Shown here: piece after piece, positions 50,807 to 58,516 of the stretch
Layout of the letters: each line of letters begins with the position of its first letter
How positions within the stretch are numbered: position 1 is the first letter of the stretch
NCBI GenBank assembly: GCA_016200225.1
Contig: JACQFD010000020.1
Location: 45,092 to 109,091 of the forward strand
Reading direction: 5' to 3'
DNA length: 64,000 nt
From: Planctomycetota bacterium
Lineage (GTDB): Bacteria > Planctomycetota > UBA1135 > JACQFD01
Program-made: the position numbers and the translations under genes
The notes under the pieces: generated by a model
Told to the model about the DNA's origin: nothing
Database searches by the model: none
What the model saw: the letters and a program-made list of their open reading frames with translations, nothing else

Positions 50807-51709
50807 ATGCCGATTTATGATCTTACTTATCGGGGATGGCGCGGGCAGCGGACGCGCGTGCCGGGCTGGTTTCCGATTCTCGAGCATTCGATAAAGATAT
50901 CGTTTCGTAATAAAATGCTGAAGGGCGCGTACATCGTCGGCGTGCTGCCGTCGTTCGGCGTCTGCATATTCTTATATTTCGCGAATCAACAGATCGCAAG
51001 CCGGCGAATGCCCATCAGCCGCGAACAGGTCGTGGATATCTCGCGACAGTTGTTCGATCTCCCGCAATATCAAATTATTTTATACATTCAGGGAATTCTC
51101 GCGATGGTCGTCGCGGCGCTGATCGGCGGTGCCGGAATTTCGTCGGATCGCCGCAGCAACGCGCTCGAAACGATTTTTTCGCGCGCCGTCACGCGCAATC
51201 AATACTTATTGGGACGATTCCTTGGAGTTGTAACATTAGTGTTGGGCGCGACGCTCATCCCGGGATTCTTTATCTGGCTCGCCGATTTGTTATTTTCAGC
51301 GGACGAGTACCGCCTCGAGGCCACGCTCGCGTATCCCGCGCGCATCGCGATCTGGGCGGTCGAATTTTCGGTAAGTTCGACGCTGCTCGTGCTGGCGTTC
51401 TCGGCGCTGATCAAGCGCGCGTGGCTCGGCACGGCCGCATTCGTCGTATTTTTATTAGTGACCTTTTTCTTTATCAATGCGCTTGCGTCGGCGATGCGGC
51501 GCGCGTCCGACGGCGCGTGGGAATTCGTGCGCGGATTCAGTTTCTTCGACGCGCAGTTTCGCGTACAGGCGTGGATCCTCGGCATCCCGAGAACCAAACT
51601 CGACACGCATGTTTCATTAACAAGCGCGCTGATTTGGGTGGTCGCGCTCGCGGTTTTGTCCGTTTTTGTATTATATCGAAAAGTCCGGCCGATCGAGGTG
51701 GTGTCATGA
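50807..51709 (+). CDS. ABC-2 type transporter permease
   Basis: A 300-residue protein with six TM segments. It begins with the short motif PIYDLTYRGWRG, which is typical of this permease group, followed by the first TM from about residue 43 and the LIGGAGISSDRRSNALETIFSRAVTR segment characteristic of ABC-2 permeases. The stop overlaps the start of the second ATPase (ATGA). Partner of the ATPase at 49819. Confidence 0.85.
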   Translation: MPIYDLTYRGWRGQRTRVPGWFPILEHSIKISFRNKMLKGAYIVGVLPSFGVCIFLYFANQQIASRRMPISREQVVDISRQLFDLPQYQIILYIQGILAMVVAALIGGAGISSDRRSNALETIFSRAVTRNQYLLGRFLGVVTLVLGATLIPGFFIWLADLLFSADEYRLEATLAYPARIAIWAVEFSVSSTLLVLAFSALIKRAWLGTAAFVVFLLVTFFFINALASAMRRASDGAWEFVRGFSFFDAQFRVQAWILGIPRTKLDTHVSLTSALIWVVALAVLSVFVLYRKVRPIEVVS

Positions 51710-52680
51710 ACCACGCGGAAAGTTTAAAAAACGGCAGCGCCGACGGAAGCGTCAAGATTCCGAACGCGACGGTCGACATCGCCGGACTTTCGAAATGGTT
51801 CGGCGACGTCGTCGCCGTGACAAATGTTACATTTCAAATCGGGCCGGGCGTCACGGGCCTTCTCGGGCCGAACGGCGCGGGCAAATCGACATTATTTAAA
51901 TGCATGACCGGACTCTCCGCGCCGAGCACGGGCTCGGTGCGGCTGCTCGGCCGCGACGCGGGGCGCGAACCCGATGTATTTAAAGAAACGGGAATTTGTC
52001 CCGACGTCGACCGTTTTTATGAAGAAATGCGCGGCGTCGAATTTATTACATGGCTCGCGCGGCTTCACGGTTTCGATAAGAAGACTGCGCGCGCCGCCGC
52101 CGAGCGTTCGATCGAGCGCGTCGGCATGACGGAAGTGATGAATAAAAAATTCGGCGCGATGAGCAAAGGAATGCGGCAGCGCATGAAATTCGCGCAATCG
52201 ATCGTTCATGATCCAAGAGTATTATTCTTGGACGAGCCCCTGAACGGAATGGACCCGCTCGCGCGCCACGCGACGGTCGAATTGATCGATAAACTCGGAC
52301 GCGAAGGAAAAACAGTCGTCGTCTCGTCGCATATTCTTCATGAAGTCGACGCGATGGCGAACCGGATTTTATTATTAGTTAACGGGCGCATTCTGGCCGA
52401 GGGAAGCGTGCGCGAAATCCGCGAGGCGATCCGCACGCGCCCGCACCGGGTCGCGCTCACGACGCGCACGCCGCGCCCCGTCGCGCAACAATTGTTAAAT
52501 GTCGACGGCACGCTCGGCATCGTTTTCGAAGCGGCCGACCGGCTGCTCATCGACACGTCGAGCCCGGATGTTTTGTTAGGTTGGATCACAAATGAAGCCG
52601 CCGAAGCGCGCATTCAGGTGGACGAACTGGCGCTCACCGACGAGAATCTGGAATCCATATTTGAAATGTTGGTGGGATGA
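51706..52680 (+). CDS. ABC-2 type exporter ATP-binding protein, second copy
   Basis: A 324-residue ABC ATPase with Walker A GPNGAGKST, signature AMSKGMRQRMKFAQ (Gly-poor variant of LSGGQ), Walker B VLFLDEPLNGMDP and switch His in SSHILHE. The C-terminal 90 residues resemble those of other ABC-2 ATPases. ATG 51706 overlaps the preceding stop; the open frame extends 95 codons upstream inside the permease gene in another frame and is rejected. Confidence 0.9.
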   Translation: MNHAESLKNGSADGSVKIPNATVDIAGLSKWFGDVVAVTNVTFQIGPGVTGLLGPNGAGKSTLFKCMTGLSAPSTGSVRLLGRDAGREPDVFKETGICPDVDRFYEEMRGVEFITWLARLHGFDKKTARAAAERSIERVGMTEVMNKKFGAMSKGMRQRMKFAQSIVHDPRVLFLDEPLNGMDPLARHATVELIDKLGREGKTVVVSSHILHEVDAMANRILLLVNGRILAEGSVREIREAIRTRPHRVALTTRTPRPVAQQLLNVDGTLGIVFEAADRLLIDTSSPDVLLGWITNEAAEARIQVDELALTDENLESIFEMLVG

Positions 52681-52741
52681 CCGCGTTCGCGAAATATATA
52701 TAATAAATATAATAAAATAAATATTAAATAACGATCCGACC

Positions 52742-53551
52742 ATGAATTCCATCACAACGCCGATCGCGCTGTTCGTCCGCCGGGAAATTCCATCGAAACA
52801 GATGGTCATTCTGACGCTGGCGTGCCTGCTGCCATCTGTCATATTCGTAATCCTGCGGATGTTCGGCGCGGGCTCCACGTTTTTCGAGAAGGAGGGCGCG
52901 GCGCTGTTTTTCGAAGCGGCGATCCCTCTCGTTCCGATTTTTTATTCCGTCGCGGCGTTTCATGAAGAATTCGAACAGCGCACGATCGTTTATTTATTAA
53001 CGCGGCCGCCGTCGCGGACGGCCTATGTCGTCGCGAAATTTCTGACGGCGTGGTTTTGTTCGATTTTATCGATCGGAATCGGCGTGACGACGCTCGCGGT
53101 TCTCTCGATGTGGTCGCGCCCCGATTTTCTGAGTCATTACATATTCGTTCTCGGAATGATGTTCGTTTCGATCACGCTCTCGACCGCGGTTTACACGGGA
53201 ATATTCTTAATATTCGGAATGGTATTGAAGTATCCGGTCGTCAGCGGACTTATTTATACCGCGGGATGGGAAAAACTGGTCGCGCTCGTCCCGGGAAAAT
53301 TGCAGCCTTGGACGATTAGTTTATATTCCAAATCGATTTTTATTGTAGCGACCGACGCGGAACCGCAGGATTTCTTTCCGGAGGCCTTCAAGATCGACTC
53401 CGGCGCCGGCAAGGTCGCGGGCATGTTCCTCGGCGGAAACACGGATATGCCGATCCCCGGCGTCGCCCGGTCGGCCGCCACGCTCGTCATTCTCGCGGGG
53501 CTCTTGCTTGTGGCATCGATCATGCTGTTTCGCGAGCGAGAAGACGTCTGA
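52742..53551 (+). CDS. ABC-2 type transporter permease, second copy
   Basis: A 269-residue protein with six TM segments and the AAFHEEFEQRTIVYLLTRPPSR segment typical of ABC-2 permeases. An unusually AT-rich 60-bp leader (52681-52741, almost entirely A and T at first) precedes ATG 52742 and separates it from the second ATPase, which is otherwise tightly packed with its neighbours. Probably pairs with that ATPase. Confidence 0.82.
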   Translation: MNSITTPIALFVRREIPSKQMVILTLACLLPSVIFVILRMFGAGSTFFEKEGAALFFEAAIPLVPIFYSVAAFHEEFEQRTIVYLLTRPPSRTAYVVAKFLTAWFCSILSIGIGVTTLAVLSMWSRPDFLSHYIFVLGMMFVSITLSTAVYTGIFLIFGMVLKYPVVSGLIYTAGWEKLVALVPGKLQPWTISLYSKSIFIVATDAEPQDFFPEAFKIDSGAGKVAGMFLGGNTDMPIPGVARSAATLVILAGLLLVASIMLFREREDV

Positions 53552-53686
53552 TCCGGACCGCCTCGCGGCGCAAGCGTTCGCAGAGGGGGCAGGCGGGCGC
53601 CCGCCGTCTGAAAAATGCTTCTTTGTTTCCAGCGGGCCTTTTACCGACTAGAAAAGGAGACGAAACTTATTTTTTAACCTTTTCAT

Positions 53687-54859
53687 ATGTCCGCCTCCCA
53701 ACCTGTAGCTCCAAGCGACGCTTCGAAAGCCCCAAAGGCCGGTCTTGAAGATATCGTCGTCGGCACGTCTAAAATCTGCTTCATCGATGGCAAACGCGGC
53801 CGCCTCGTTTATCGCGGTTACAACATTGATGATCTTGTAAATGTATCATTTGAAGAGACGATACACTTGTTACTGTTCGGCGAACTGCCGACGCGTCCCG
53901 AACTCACGCGATTGAAGGAGCGGCTGCTCGCGGAGCGCCGTTTGCCGCGCGAAGTGACGGCCGCATTGATGGCGATGCCGCACACGGGCTCGCCGATGGC
54001 CGAATTGCGCACGGCGGTGTCGCTTCTCGCGCTGCACGATCCGGAAGCTAACGATAGCACCCCGGATGCGAATTCGAGAAAAGCCGTCCGTTTGATTGCA
54101 CAATTGCCGCTGCTCGTTGGATGTATCAATTCGCTGCGTCAAAAGCAGGATTTGATCCAGCCGAGCACTTCGCTCGGACACGCCGGAAATTTCTTATATT
54201 TACTATCGGGCAAGGCTCCCGACGAGCGCATCGAAAAAATGTTCGACGTGGCGCTCACGCTGCACGCGGATCATGAATATAACGCTTCGACGTTCGCGGC
54301 GCGCGTCACGGCCGCGACGCTTTCGGATATGTACAGCGCCGTCACGTCGGCGATCGGCGCGCTGAAAGGCCCGCTGCACGGCGGCGCAAACGAGGAAGTG
54401 ATGCGAATGCTCCTCGACATCGGAAGCATCGACAGTGTCGATTCTTATATTAAAGATTGCTTCGCTCACAAAAAGAAAATCCCCGGCTTCGGCCACCGAG
54501 TTTACAAAACGATGGATCCGCGCGCGACGATCCTCAAGGAGTTCTCGCGCGAACTCGGCACCCGCGAAAAGGAATCGAAATGGTTCGAAATGTCGACGCG
54601 GATTCAGGATCTCGTCGTCAAGGAAAAGAATTTATATCCAAACGTGGATTTCTATTCGGCTTCGCTTTATTACGTCATGCGGATTCCGATCGAAATGTTC
54701 ACGCCGATATTTGCGGTGTCGCGCGTCGTCGGCTGGAGCGCCCACATCCTCGAACAGTATTCGAATAATCGACTCATTCGCCCGATGTCCGAATACATAG
54801 GGCCGATGGACAAGGCGTACGTGCCGATCGAAAAACGAACAAATACTTCGAATATTTAG
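53687..54859 (+). CDS. gltA: Citrate synthase
   Basis: Condenses acetyl-CoA and oxaloacetate at the entry of the TCA cycle. The 390-residue protein belongs to the short dimer-type citrate synthases: catalytic His231 (GPLHGGANEEV), His270 (PGFGHRVYKTMDPRA) and Asp321 (NVDFYSA) are present, with HADHEYNAST at about 193-202. It stands alone with about 135 bp of upstream sequence that includes a small GC hairpin (53592-53605). Confidence 0.95.
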   Translation: MSASQPVAPSDASKAPKAGLEDIVVGTSKICFIDGKRGRLVYRGYNIDDLVNVSFEETIHLLLFGELPTRPELTRLKERLLAERRLPREVTAALMAMPHTGSPMAELRTAVSLLALHDPEANDSTPDANSRKAVRLIAQLPLLVGCINSLRQKQDLIQPSTSLGHAGNFLYLLSGKAPDERIEKMFDVALTLHADHEYNASTFAARVTAATLSDMYSAVTSAIGALKGPLHGGANEEVMRMLLDIGSIDSVDSYIKDCFAHKKKIPGFGHRVYKTMDPRATILKEFSRELGTREKESKWFEMSTRIQDLVVKEKNLYPNVDFYSASLYYVMRIPIEMFTPIFAVSRVVGWSAHILEQYSNNRLIRPMSEYIGPMDKAYVPIEKRTNTSNI

Positions 54860-54887
54860 TTTGTCGAATCCTTAAATTATAGAAAGC

Positions 54888-56387
54888 GTGGCCGGCGGTT
54901 TATTCCTCGGACTCGACTGCGGCACACAAGGGCTGAAGGCCCTGCTTCTCGACGGCGCGACGGGCGCCGTTGTCGCCTTGGCGCGCAGAAGTTACAAAAC
55001 CCTGCCGGCCGCCGCGCCCGGAGTTTCGGAGCAGGACCCGCGCGTCTGGATCGCGGCCGCGAAATCCGCGATTCGCGAAATTGTAACGTCGATCGGTAGG
55101 AAGCGCGCCGCGGGCATCGCGGCGATCGCCGTTTCGGGACAGCAGCACGGCATGGTCGCGCTCGACGGCGCTGGCCGCGTGCTACGTCCCGCGAAATTAT
55201 GGAATGATACAAGTACGTCCGCCGAGGCCGCCGAAATTATCGAATTGTGCGGCGGCGCGAATGTAATGATACGGTCGGCCGGAAACGCGCCGCCCCCCGG
55301 ATTCACGGCGTCGAAAGTGTTATGGATGCAGAAACACGAACCGCGAATATACGAACGCTGCGCCGCCGTGCTGCTTCCGCATGAATATATTAATTTTTGG
55401 CTGACGGGCGAAATGGCCGCCGAAGCGGGAGACGCGAGCGGCACCGGATGGTTTAATATTTATAATCGGGGCTATGCAAAGAATATTCTGAAAGCGGTCG
55501 CGCCCGATTTATTTAATAAAATTCCGCCCGTCGTCGCCGCCGGTTCGGCCGTCGGCACGCTGCGCGCGGCGATCGCGCGCGAGCTTTTGTTGCAAGCGGG
55601 CACGCTGGTCGGCCACGGCGGCGGCGACAACATGATGGCCGCGATCGGCACGGGCGCGGTGCGCGAAGGAATTATTACAGTTTCGCTCGGCACGAGCGGG
55701 ACGGCGTTCGCATATAGCAAAAAACCGGTCGCGGATCCGCGCGGCGAAATCGCGGGATTTTGCGATTCGACGGGCGGCTGGCTGCCGCTCATGTGCATCC
55801 AGAATTGTACGAATGTCACGGAGGCCGTGAAACGCGTCCTGTCGGTCGATAATATACAACTGGAAAAACTCGCGGCGCGCGCTCCGGCGGGAGCGGACGG
55901 AATGTTATTATTACCATTCCTCGGCGGCGAGCGCACGCCGAATCTCCCGGGCGCGCGCGGCTCGATCGTCGGCCTCGATCATAACAATTTCACGCGCGAG
56001 TCGCTCGCGCGCGCCGCGATGGAGGCGCCCACGCTCGGTCTCGCGTTCGGGATCGCGCGCCTGCGCGAGCTCGGCGTGCGCGCGAGCGAAGTGCGCCTCA
56101 CGGGTGGCGGATCGCGGAGCGCGTTCTGGCGCCGGCTCTGCGCGGACGCGTTCGATCTGCCAGTTGTAAATTTGGCCGAGGACGAGGGCGCGGCGCTCGG
56201 CGCGGCGATTTGCGCGGCGTGGTGCGCGGCGCGGACGGAGGGCGCGCGGATTTCCGCGGACGCGATGGCGGCGCGATTTGTAAAATTAAGGTCCTCCTCG
56301 CGCATCCAACCGCACGCTTCGACGGCGCGAAACTACCGTTCGATCGCGCGCGATCGCGCGCGATGGATCGACAAAATTTATAAATAA
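54888..56387 (+). CDS. xylB: Xylulokinase (FGGY family)
   Basis: Phosphorylates D-xylulose for the pentose phosphate pathway. The 499-residue FGGY protein starts LFLGLDCGTQGLKALLLD (phosphate-1 site), has the XylB-specific AVSGQQHGMVALD, the catalytic Asp in VGHGGGDNMMAAIG, SLGTSGTAF and the adenosine motif RLTGGGSRSAFWR. The start is GTG 54888. Sequence past the second FGGY domain (about 470-499) is Arg-rich and probably disordered. The product could feed the phosphoketolase-like enzyme at 22-24 kb. Confidence 0.9.
   Translation: MAGGLFLGLDCGTQGLKALLLDGATGAVVALARRSYKTLPAAAPGVSEQDPRVWIAAAKSAIREIVTSIGRKRAAGIAAIAVSGQQHGMVALDGAGRVLRPAKLWNDTSTSAEAAEIIELCGGANVMIRSAGNAPPPGFTASKVLWMQKHEPRIYERCAAVLLPHEYINFWLTGEMAAEAGDASGTGWFNIYNRGYAKNILKAVAPDLFNKIPPVVAAGSAVGTLRAAIARELLLQAGTLVGHGGGDNMMAAIGTGAVREGIITVSLGTSGTAFAYSKKPVADPRGEIAGFCDSTGGWLPLMCIQNCTNVTEAVKRVLSVDNIQLEKLAARAPAGADGMLLLPFLGGERTPNLPGARGSIVGLDHNNFTRESLARAAMEAPTLGLAFGIARLRELGVRASEVRLTGGGSRSAFWRRLCADAFDLPVVNLAEDEGAALGAAICAAWCAARTEGARISADAMAARFVKLRSSSRIQPHASTARNYRSIARDRARWIDKIYK
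56379..56384 (+). promoter_or_regulatory. -10-like TATAAA box before the small membrane protein gene
   Basis: TATAAA ends 6 nt before ATG 56391, overlapping the last codons of xylB. Candidate leaderless start. Confidence 0.4.
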
Positions 56388-56390
56388 TCG

Positions 56391-56867
56391 ATGCCCATGA
56401 ACGCAGGCGCGAACGATACGAATGCGAACGCTTCCGTCGCGGCGTCGATCGCTTATTTTGCGCCGCTCGCGGCGACGTGGGCGCTTCGCGACGCGTCGTG
56501 GGCGGCGGCGGTTTCGCTCGCGATTCCGCTTTGTATCGGCGTCGCGGGATATTTTACAGAAAAAACGTCCGTGCTCCGGCATGGATTTCAATCGTTTCAT
56601 ATTCTCGCGACAATATTCTTAATTTCGGTGGCCGCCGGACTCCTCGCGCACCCGGGAAATACATTATGGTTCGGCGCGCTCGGATCCATTCCGCTCGGCG
56701 CCGCGTCGACCGGGGAAGGGGCGGCGCTTTGGGCGCGCGCGGCGTTCTGGTCGGTTGCCTCCGCCCGAATGTTTATATTACTTTTTCTCGGCGTCGCCGC
56801 GGCGCGCGGCCGCAACATTTATATTCCGGCGCTCGCGGAACCGCCCGCGAAACTTTCGAGCGGCTGA
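56391..56867 (+). CDS. Small multi-pass membrane protein
   Basis: A 158-residue protein with four hydrophobic segments (about 18-35, 38-52, 68-86 and 118-140). No motif is recognised and no family name can be given. It follows xylB with a 3-bp gap and is convergent with trmB (1-bp gap). Confidence 0.6.
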   Translation: MPMNAGANDTNANASVAASIAYFAPLAATWALRDASWAAAVSLAIPLCIGVAGYFTEKTSVLRHGFQSFHILATIFLISVAAGLLAHPGNTLWFGALGSIPLGAASTGEGAALWARAAFWSVASARMFILLFLGVAAARGRNIYIPALAEPPAKLSSG

Positions 56868-56868
56868 T

Positions 56869-57582
56869 TTATATTGTTTTCTCCGCGGCGTCGCGGGTTT
56901 CGAGCGAACAGCGGAATTTGAAAACCTTAATTTCCGTCTCGGGAAGAGACATCTCGAGATAATGAATCTTCCGGCCGGCGTCGAGGTGTTTCTTTTCGAA
57001 ATACGTCTGAATCATTAAAATCGGATCCTCCGCGGGCGCGGCGTAGACGTCGTCGATCCTGCGCCGGATCGCGCAGCCGCAGCGCGCGGCGCTCTCGATC
57101 GTATAAGTAAATAATAGATCGGAATCGGTCTTGAGGCGCACGATCCCGCCGGGCCGCAGGAATTTTTGATAAATATTTAGAAAAAACGGCGAAGTCAGCC
57201 GTTTGTTATTATCCGACTGCTTCAAAAACGGATCGGGAAACGTGAGCCAGATCTCCGCGATCTCCCCTCGCGAAAAACTTTGCGGAAGAAATTGTATATA
57301 TTGCCGCAGAAATGCGATATTTTTTATTTCCGAATCGATCGCGCACTTCGCGCCTTTCCAAATGCGCGCGCCCTTGATGTCGACGCCAATATAATTATTT
57401 TCGGGCGACCGCCGGGCGAGATCGTTCGCGTATTCGCCCTTGCCGCAGGCCAGTTCGAGCACGAGCGGGCCGTCGTTTTTGAAATAATCACGGGACCACG
57501 CCCCGCGATGCACGCCGGCGCCCTCAAAAACATTTGTAAATAATCGAAGGTCGGCGTATCGCTGTAATTTATTCTTCGCCAC
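56869..57582 (-). CDS. trmB: tRNA (guanine-N7)-methyltransferase
   Basis: A 237-residue AdoMet enzyme that methylates G46 of tRNA. Diagnostic motifs are LELACGKGEYANDLARRSPENN in two halves, YIGVDIKGARIWKGA, IWLTFPDPFLK and TSPFFLNIYQKFLRPGG. Length and spacing are normal. It is 8 bp downstream of the Myb/SANT-like gene on the same strand, so the two are probably co-transcribed. Confidence 0.93.
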   Translation of the reverse strand: MAKNKLQRYADLRLFTNVFEGAGVHRGAWSRDYFKNDGPLVLELACGKGEYANDLARRSPENNYIGVDIKGARIWKGAKCAIDSEIKNIAFLRQYIQFLPQSFSRGEIAEIWLTFPDPFLKQSDNNKRLTSPFFLNIYQKFLRPGGIVRLKTDSDLLFTYTIESAARCGCAIRRRIDDVYAAPAEDPILMIQTYFEKKHLDAGRKIHYLEMSLPETEIKVFKFRCSLETRDAAEKTI

Positions 57583-57590
57583 CTTTGGAT

Positions 57591-58469
57591 CTATTCATTC
57601 CCGGCGGCGCGCTCTTCGCGTTCGGGCGGTCGAGGCTCCGCGGCGCGCGGCGGCGGCGGCGGATTTAGTTGATGTTTCGCTTTTCCGTTGGATTCGTAGC
57701 GTTTGCCGACGTTGATTCGGCCCATTTTCGCGAGAAATTCGGCGCTTTTCTTAATATCCAGATCGTGAGCCTTGCTCATGATGCTCTTCGAGGATTTGCC
57801 GAGCATTTTTGCGACGTCGACGTTGGAATTATTCGGATAAATCTCGCGCAAAACGGCGATTTTGTCGTCCGTCCAGCGCGGCATGCCGGGAGTGCCGTTT
57901 TTATTATTTTTATCGTCCGCGTGCGCCGCGCCGTTCGTTTCGCGGCGGGCGGTCGCGTGATGGCCGTTCGCGCTCGATTGTTTCTTAAGATATGCCTTGT
58001 CTTTCGCGAGAGCGAGTTCCCCGGCCGATTTGCAAATTTCGTCGATTTCCCGCCCGAGAATCACGGCGATCATTTCATTGTCGCGCGTGCCGTATATTTG
58101 TTTCAATCGCGCGCACTCGGCGCCCGTGAGCGCGCCCGAACGGATGGACAGCGCGAGCGCGGAGATGCGGCCACGCACGTCGGGCTCGTCGCGGCGCAGG
58201 ACGCGCGCGATGGTCGGAATCGGAGAAACGCCAAGACACATTTTTAAACGTTCATCCTCGGCCGCCTCCCACGCCGCGCCGGCGCGGCTTTTCTTAATAC
58301 TAAATATTTCGGTCGCCCGCCGGTGAATGCTCCGAATCGGACGCCGAAACCGCTGCACGAGCGCGGCTTCGCTGCAGCCTCCATAACAATTCTCGAGCCA
58401 TCTCGTATCGTAATCCGACCAGCGGCCGCGGCGCATCGGATCCGTTCGATTGTGGCGTGAAGGCGGCAT
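57591..58469 (-). CDS. Myb/SANT-like DNA-binding protein with three repeats
   Basis: A 292-residue protein with Trp-anchored helix-turn-helix repeats like those of Myb/SANT or bacterial GcrA-type proteins. Repeat 1 is at about 16-55 (GRWSDYDTRWLENCYGG), repeat 2 at about 66-105 (AAWEAAEDERLKMCLG), a related segment without Trp at about 115-150, and repeat 3 at about 197-240 (PRWTDDKIAVLREIYPNN, ending SKSIMSKAHDL). Lys/Asn- and Pro-rich linkers surround them. A DNA-binding regulator or nucleoid protein is likely; targets unknown. Confidence 0.72.
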   Translation of the reverse strand: MPPSRHNRTDPMRRGRWSDYDTRWLENCYGGCSEAALVQRFRRPIRSIHRRATEIFSIKKSRAGAAWEAAEDERLKMCLGVSPIPTIARVLRRDEPDVRGRISALALSIRSGALTGAECARLKQIYGTRDNEMIAVILGREIDEICKSAGELALAKDKAYLKKQSSANGHHATARRETNGAAHADDKNNKNGTPGMPRWTDDKIAVLREIYPNNSNVDVAKMLGKSSKSIMSKAHDLDIKKSAEFLAKMGRINVGKRYESNGKAKHQLNPPPPPRAAEPRPPEREERAAGNE

Positions 58470-58516
58470 GGCGAATGAAAGATATTTAAATTCTAATGAG
58501 AATATTAATATAAATA

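Noticed and set aside
51421..51705. Extended N-terminus for the second ABC-2 ATPase
   Set aside because: It lies in another frame of the upstream permease; the ATG at 51706 overlapping the permease stop fits the operon.
53592..53605. GC hairpin GGCGGGC/GCCCGCC before the citrate synthase gene as a terminator or riboswitch
   Set aside because: Short stem, no loop to speak of and no T run; no riboswitch pattern is recognisable.
56335..56370. GATCGCGCGC-type tandem words at the end of xylB as a repeat element
   Set aside because: They are in-frame Arg/Ala codons at a GC-rich gene end and too short to call a repeat.
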